Positions 62,009-64,000 of a DNA stretch of 64,000 bases are shown piece after piece. The notes under the pieces were generated by a model. The model ran no database searches, was not told the origin of the DNA, and saw only the letters and a program-made list of their open reading frames with translations. The stretch spans positions 1 to 64,000 of the forward strand of contig DAIDIE010000023.1 in NCBI GenBank assembly GCA_027459505.1, given 5' to 3'. The stretch is from Acidobacteriota bacterium (GTDB lineage: Bacteria > Acidobacteriota > Terriglobia > Terriglobales > SCQP01). Position numbers and translations under genes: made by a program. Numbering within the stretch: position 1 is the stretch's first letter; each line of letters starts with the position of its first letter.

Positions 62009-62133
62009 TTCGTCCCCGGCGACTCCTTGTCTTATTGTAGAACTGGCCCCTGCTGGCCGCTGCGGGGATTTGCCGGAGTCCGCAGCTTGGGGAAGGCGGC
62101 CGCAGTCAAAGCCTGGAACTGAAGGAGGAACCG

Positions 62134-63267
62134 TTGCCGAACGTTGCGCCCACTCCCGGCCGGCGGCCGCGCTTGCGGCTTTTCGGTATTCGCATTCAGC
62201 TTCATCCCACCTGGTTCATCATTCTTGCGCTGCTGTTCTTTACCCTGGGCAGCTATTTCCGCAGTGCGCAACCGGGTTGGAACGAATGGCTGGTTTGGGC
62301 ATGCGGATTGCTAACGACCCTGCTGTTTTTCGCCTCTGTCATTGCGCACGAGCTCTCGCACAGTCTGGTTGCGCGCTGGCGAGGGCTGCCGGTGAAGGCC
62401 ATTACGCTGTTTGTGTTCGGGGGCGTCAGCCAGATCACGCGCGAGCCCGAAAAACCGGGTGTGGAATTGATGGTGGCCGCCGCGGGACCGCTTTCCAGCC
62501 TGCTGATTGGGGGTGTGCTGTACGGGCTGGGTCGGATGGGCAACGTCCACAACCCGCTGTTTGCCATCATGCTATGGCTGGGCTCGATGAACGTCCTGCT
62601 CGGAGTCTTCAACCTGGTGCCGGGCTTTCCGCTGGATGGCGGCCGCGTCCTCCGCGGCCTGCTTTGGCTCTGGTTGGGCGATTTCCTGCAGGCTACCCGC
62701 TGGGCGGTGCGCACCGGGCAATTGGTGGCCGTGGGCTTCATCTTGTGGGGACTCTATGAGTTCTTCACCTCCCCGGCCAACTCGCTATCCGGCCTCTGGA
62801 TTGGCTTCATCGGCTGGTTCCTGCTCAACGCCGCGGAACAGACCTGGAAAGAAACCGAGTTGACCCGCGCGCTGCATGGCTACCGGGTAGCCGATTTGAC
62901 CAACCCGTTCTATTCCTGGATTCCTCCCCAGGCCAGCCTGGAGGAATATTTTTCGCGCGTTTCCGAACAGCATGACTACCGCCCGACGCTGGTGATCGAT
63001 GGCGAGCGCCTGGTCGGCGAGATTGTCCCTGCGGACTTGCGTGATATCCCTCGCGAGAAGTGGGAGCAGACACCGGTTGCGCAAGCCATGCGCGGCCGTG
63101 AGCGGATGGTTACCCTTCCGGCCGACGCCACCCTGGTAAGGGCGGTACAGGTCATGGGACAGGCGGAACTGAACCAAGTGGCAGTCCTGCAAGGGGAAAC
63201 CCTGCGCGGCGTCCTGCGCCAGGAGCGCATCATGCAACTGCTGCAGGATGAATTAAGCAAGCATTAA
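62134..63267 (+). CDS. Site-2 protease (M50) with CBS domains
   Basis: 377 residues from TTG at 62134, supported by GAAGGAGGAA upstream. About six membrane helices carry the metalloprotease HExxH (IAHELSHSLVARW, about residue 71-83) and the Asp ligand in NLVPGFPLDGGRVL (about 160-173). CBS domains follow (about 250-375; RVSEQHDYRPTLVIDGERLV). Such proteases cut regulatory proteins inside the membrane; CBS domains may sense nucleotides. The substrate is unknown. It is the last gene before the prepilin cluster. Confidence 0.92.
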   Translation: MPNVAPTPGRRPRLRLFGIRIQLHPTWFIILALLFFTLGSYFRSAQPGWNEWLVWACGLLTTLLFFASVIAHELSHSLVARWRGLPVKAITLFVFGGVSQITREPEKPGVELMVAAAGPLSSLLIGGVLYGLGRMGNVHNPLFAIMLWLGSMNVLLGVFNLVPGFPLDGGRVLRGLLWLWLGDFLQATRWAVRTGQLVAVGFILWGLYEFFTSPANSLSGLWIGFIGWFLLNAAEQTWKETELTRALHGYRVADLTNPFYSWIPPQASLEEYFSRVSEQHDYRPTLVIDGERLVGEIVPADLRDIPREKWEQTPVAQAMRGRERMVTLPADATLVRAVQVMGQAELNQVAVLQGETLRGVLRQERIMQLLQDELSKH

Positions 63268-63325
63268 GACACCCGAAGTGTGCCGCGATTTAGAAAGACT
63301 TTACTCCCGCTACGTTCAACTCTGC

Positions 63326-63353
63326 TTGCATTGCATGCCCGGTTTGCTAAACT
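63326..63353 (+). promoter_or_regulatory. Possible sigma70 promoter of the prepilin operon
   Basis: TTGCAT (63326-63331), 16-nt spacer, TAAACT (63348-63353). It lies 41 nt before the prepilin start and points toward it. Only moderate matches to consensus, so the call is tentative. Confidence 0.4.
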
Positions 63354-63393
63354 CTGGCCAAGTTCCGCCGATAGGCTGCCGTAGGAGAATGGC

Positions 63394-63912
63394 ATGTCTC
63401 GTAATTTAGTGCCGCCCCAGTCAAGTACTCGCCGGGCTGGTTTTTCACTGCTGGAAACGATGATCGCCATGGTGGTGCTGGTGCTGGCTTTGTTGCCCTT
63501 GGCCGAGACGCTGACCAGAACCATGAGCAGCAACCTCCACCAGACCCAGCGCGAGGATGCCATGTACCTCTCCCAGCAGCAGGCCGAGCAGATCTTGCAG
63601 CAGTTGCAACAACTGAAGACGCCCTGCAGCGGCAATTGTCCCTCGTTCACCGATATCAACAGCAAGACGGTGCAGACCAACGACGGCGGAGCCACCCTGA
63701 CGTCGGCGGGCGATATTGACTGGGCGACCTGCAATGTCACCGGTTACAACGAAGTCGCTGACGGCTACCAAACCGGCACCCCCTTCCACGTTTGCTGGAA
63801 CATCACCACAACCAGCGGCACCAACGCCGTTCACCTGATCACCGTGGCGACGCGCCTAAACGATACCAGTCAGGCCTTTTATCCGGCGGAGGTGCACGTT
63901 GCAACCCCGTAA
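63394..63912 (+). CDS. Type IV pilus modification protein PilV-like prepilin
   Basis: The protein has 172 residues. The N-terminus has the class III (prepilin) leader: RRAGFSLLETMIAM, with Gly before Phe as the PilD cleavage site, Glu at +5 and a hydrophobic helix (about 15-38). The pilin-like C-terminal part contains two cysteine pairs (CSGNC, then two later Cys). AGGAG lies 6-8 nt upstream. By length and position before another prepilin, it matches a minor pilin such as PilV. The stop overlaps the next gene by 14 nt. Confidence 0.85.
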   Translation: MSRNLVPPQSSTRRAGFSLLETMIAMVVLVLALLPLAETLTRTMSSNLHQTQREDAMYLSQQQAEQILQQLQQLKTPCSGNCPSFTDINSKTVQTNDGGATLTSAGDIDWATCNVTGYNEVADGYQTGTPFHVCWNITTTSGTNAVHLITVATRLNDTSQAFYPAEVHVATP

Positions 63913-64000
63913 GCAATCCGGTTTCAGTCTGCTGGAAATGATGATCGCGTTGATCGTGCTGCTGGTGATCAGCGCCGTGACCTTTGAAGTCTTCGGCCGC
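63899..64000 (+). CDS. Prepilin-type N-terminal methylation protein (partial, cut at window end)
   Basis: The first 34 residues run to the window end. The start is inferred at TTG 63899, with a GGAGGTG site at 63887-63893. RKQSGFSLLEMMIALIVLLV is a prepilin leader and hydrophobic helix, with Gly before Phe and Glu at +5. It is likely a further minor pilin (PilW or PilX type) translated in coupling with the previous gene. The rest is outside the window. Confidence 0.85.
   Translation, partial: MQPRKQSGFSLLEMMIALIVLLVISAVTFEVFGR

Overview
The window looks like a chromosomal segment of a high-GC acidobacterium (Acidobacteriota, probably Terriglobia-like). This is an inference from gene content: an extracytoplasmic-function (ECF) sigma factor of the type paired with Ser/Thr kinase-TPR proteins, carboxypeptidase-regulatory/TPR exported proteins, a sortilin-like propeller with Ig-like repeats and a Gly-rich C-terminal tail, and glycoside hydrolases of families GH29 and GH116. 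No rRNA, tRNA, CRISPR array, integrase, transposase or phage structural gene was recognised, so this appears to be ordinary chromosome with accessory patches. Region 1 (1-11.3 kb): an S9 prolyl oligopeptidase-type peptidase; an SRPBCC protein translationally coupled to a zinc alcohol dehydrogenase; then, on the minus strand, an HTH-only LacI-like protein, PriA, a TPR protein and RecQ; then a LigB/DODA-type dioxygenase on the plus strand. Region 2 (11.3-20.7 kb): an exported alpha-L-fucosidase; a 990-residue PLD-nuclease/SF2-helicase/DUF3427 protein of the kind found in genome-defence loci, with a small divergent gene; and a sigma/anti-sigma/exported-protein operon facing another exported protein. 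Region 3 (20.8-36.8 kb): a fused FAD/Fe-S oxidase with a C-terminal membrane segment; a glycogen-debranching-type glucosidase; a Trm112-like protein overlapping a bacterial sugar transferase; an exported GH116 glucosidase; an RhlE-type RNA helicase; and the large sortilin-like surface protein. Region 4 (36.9-49.5 kb): an unrecognised Ig/CARDB-like protein with a strongly structured leader; an ECF sigma plus Ser/Thr kinase-TPR operon behind a sigma70-like promoter and 14-bp direct repeats; heme O synthase; SerC; a ClC transporter coupled to a CoA-binding protein; and a DUF3857 transglutaminase-like protein. Region 5 (49.6-64 kb): a HAD hydrolase, an APC permease, a YIP1 membrane protein, a hybrid sensor kinase, an outer-membrane beta-barrel, a TPR protein, an SDR oxidoreductase, a BadF-type sugar kinase, a dienelactone hydrolase, a TauE/SafE exporter with its DUF1634 partner, an M50 protease with CBS domains, and the start of a prepilin operon cut by the window edge. 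The least explained material is non-coding. Repeat family R1 has three copies (1-140, 20487-20686, 27177-27356), each made of several hairpins in series. Repeat family R2 is bipartite, with two full copies just after stop codons (16618-16795, 55201-55503) and one half copy (47394-47446). A 97-nt closed multi-helix structure lies just upstream of the start codon of the 36930-38099 gene and could be an undescribed cis-regulatory RNA. These, with the PLD/helicase/DUF3427 locus, are the best candidates for follow-up.
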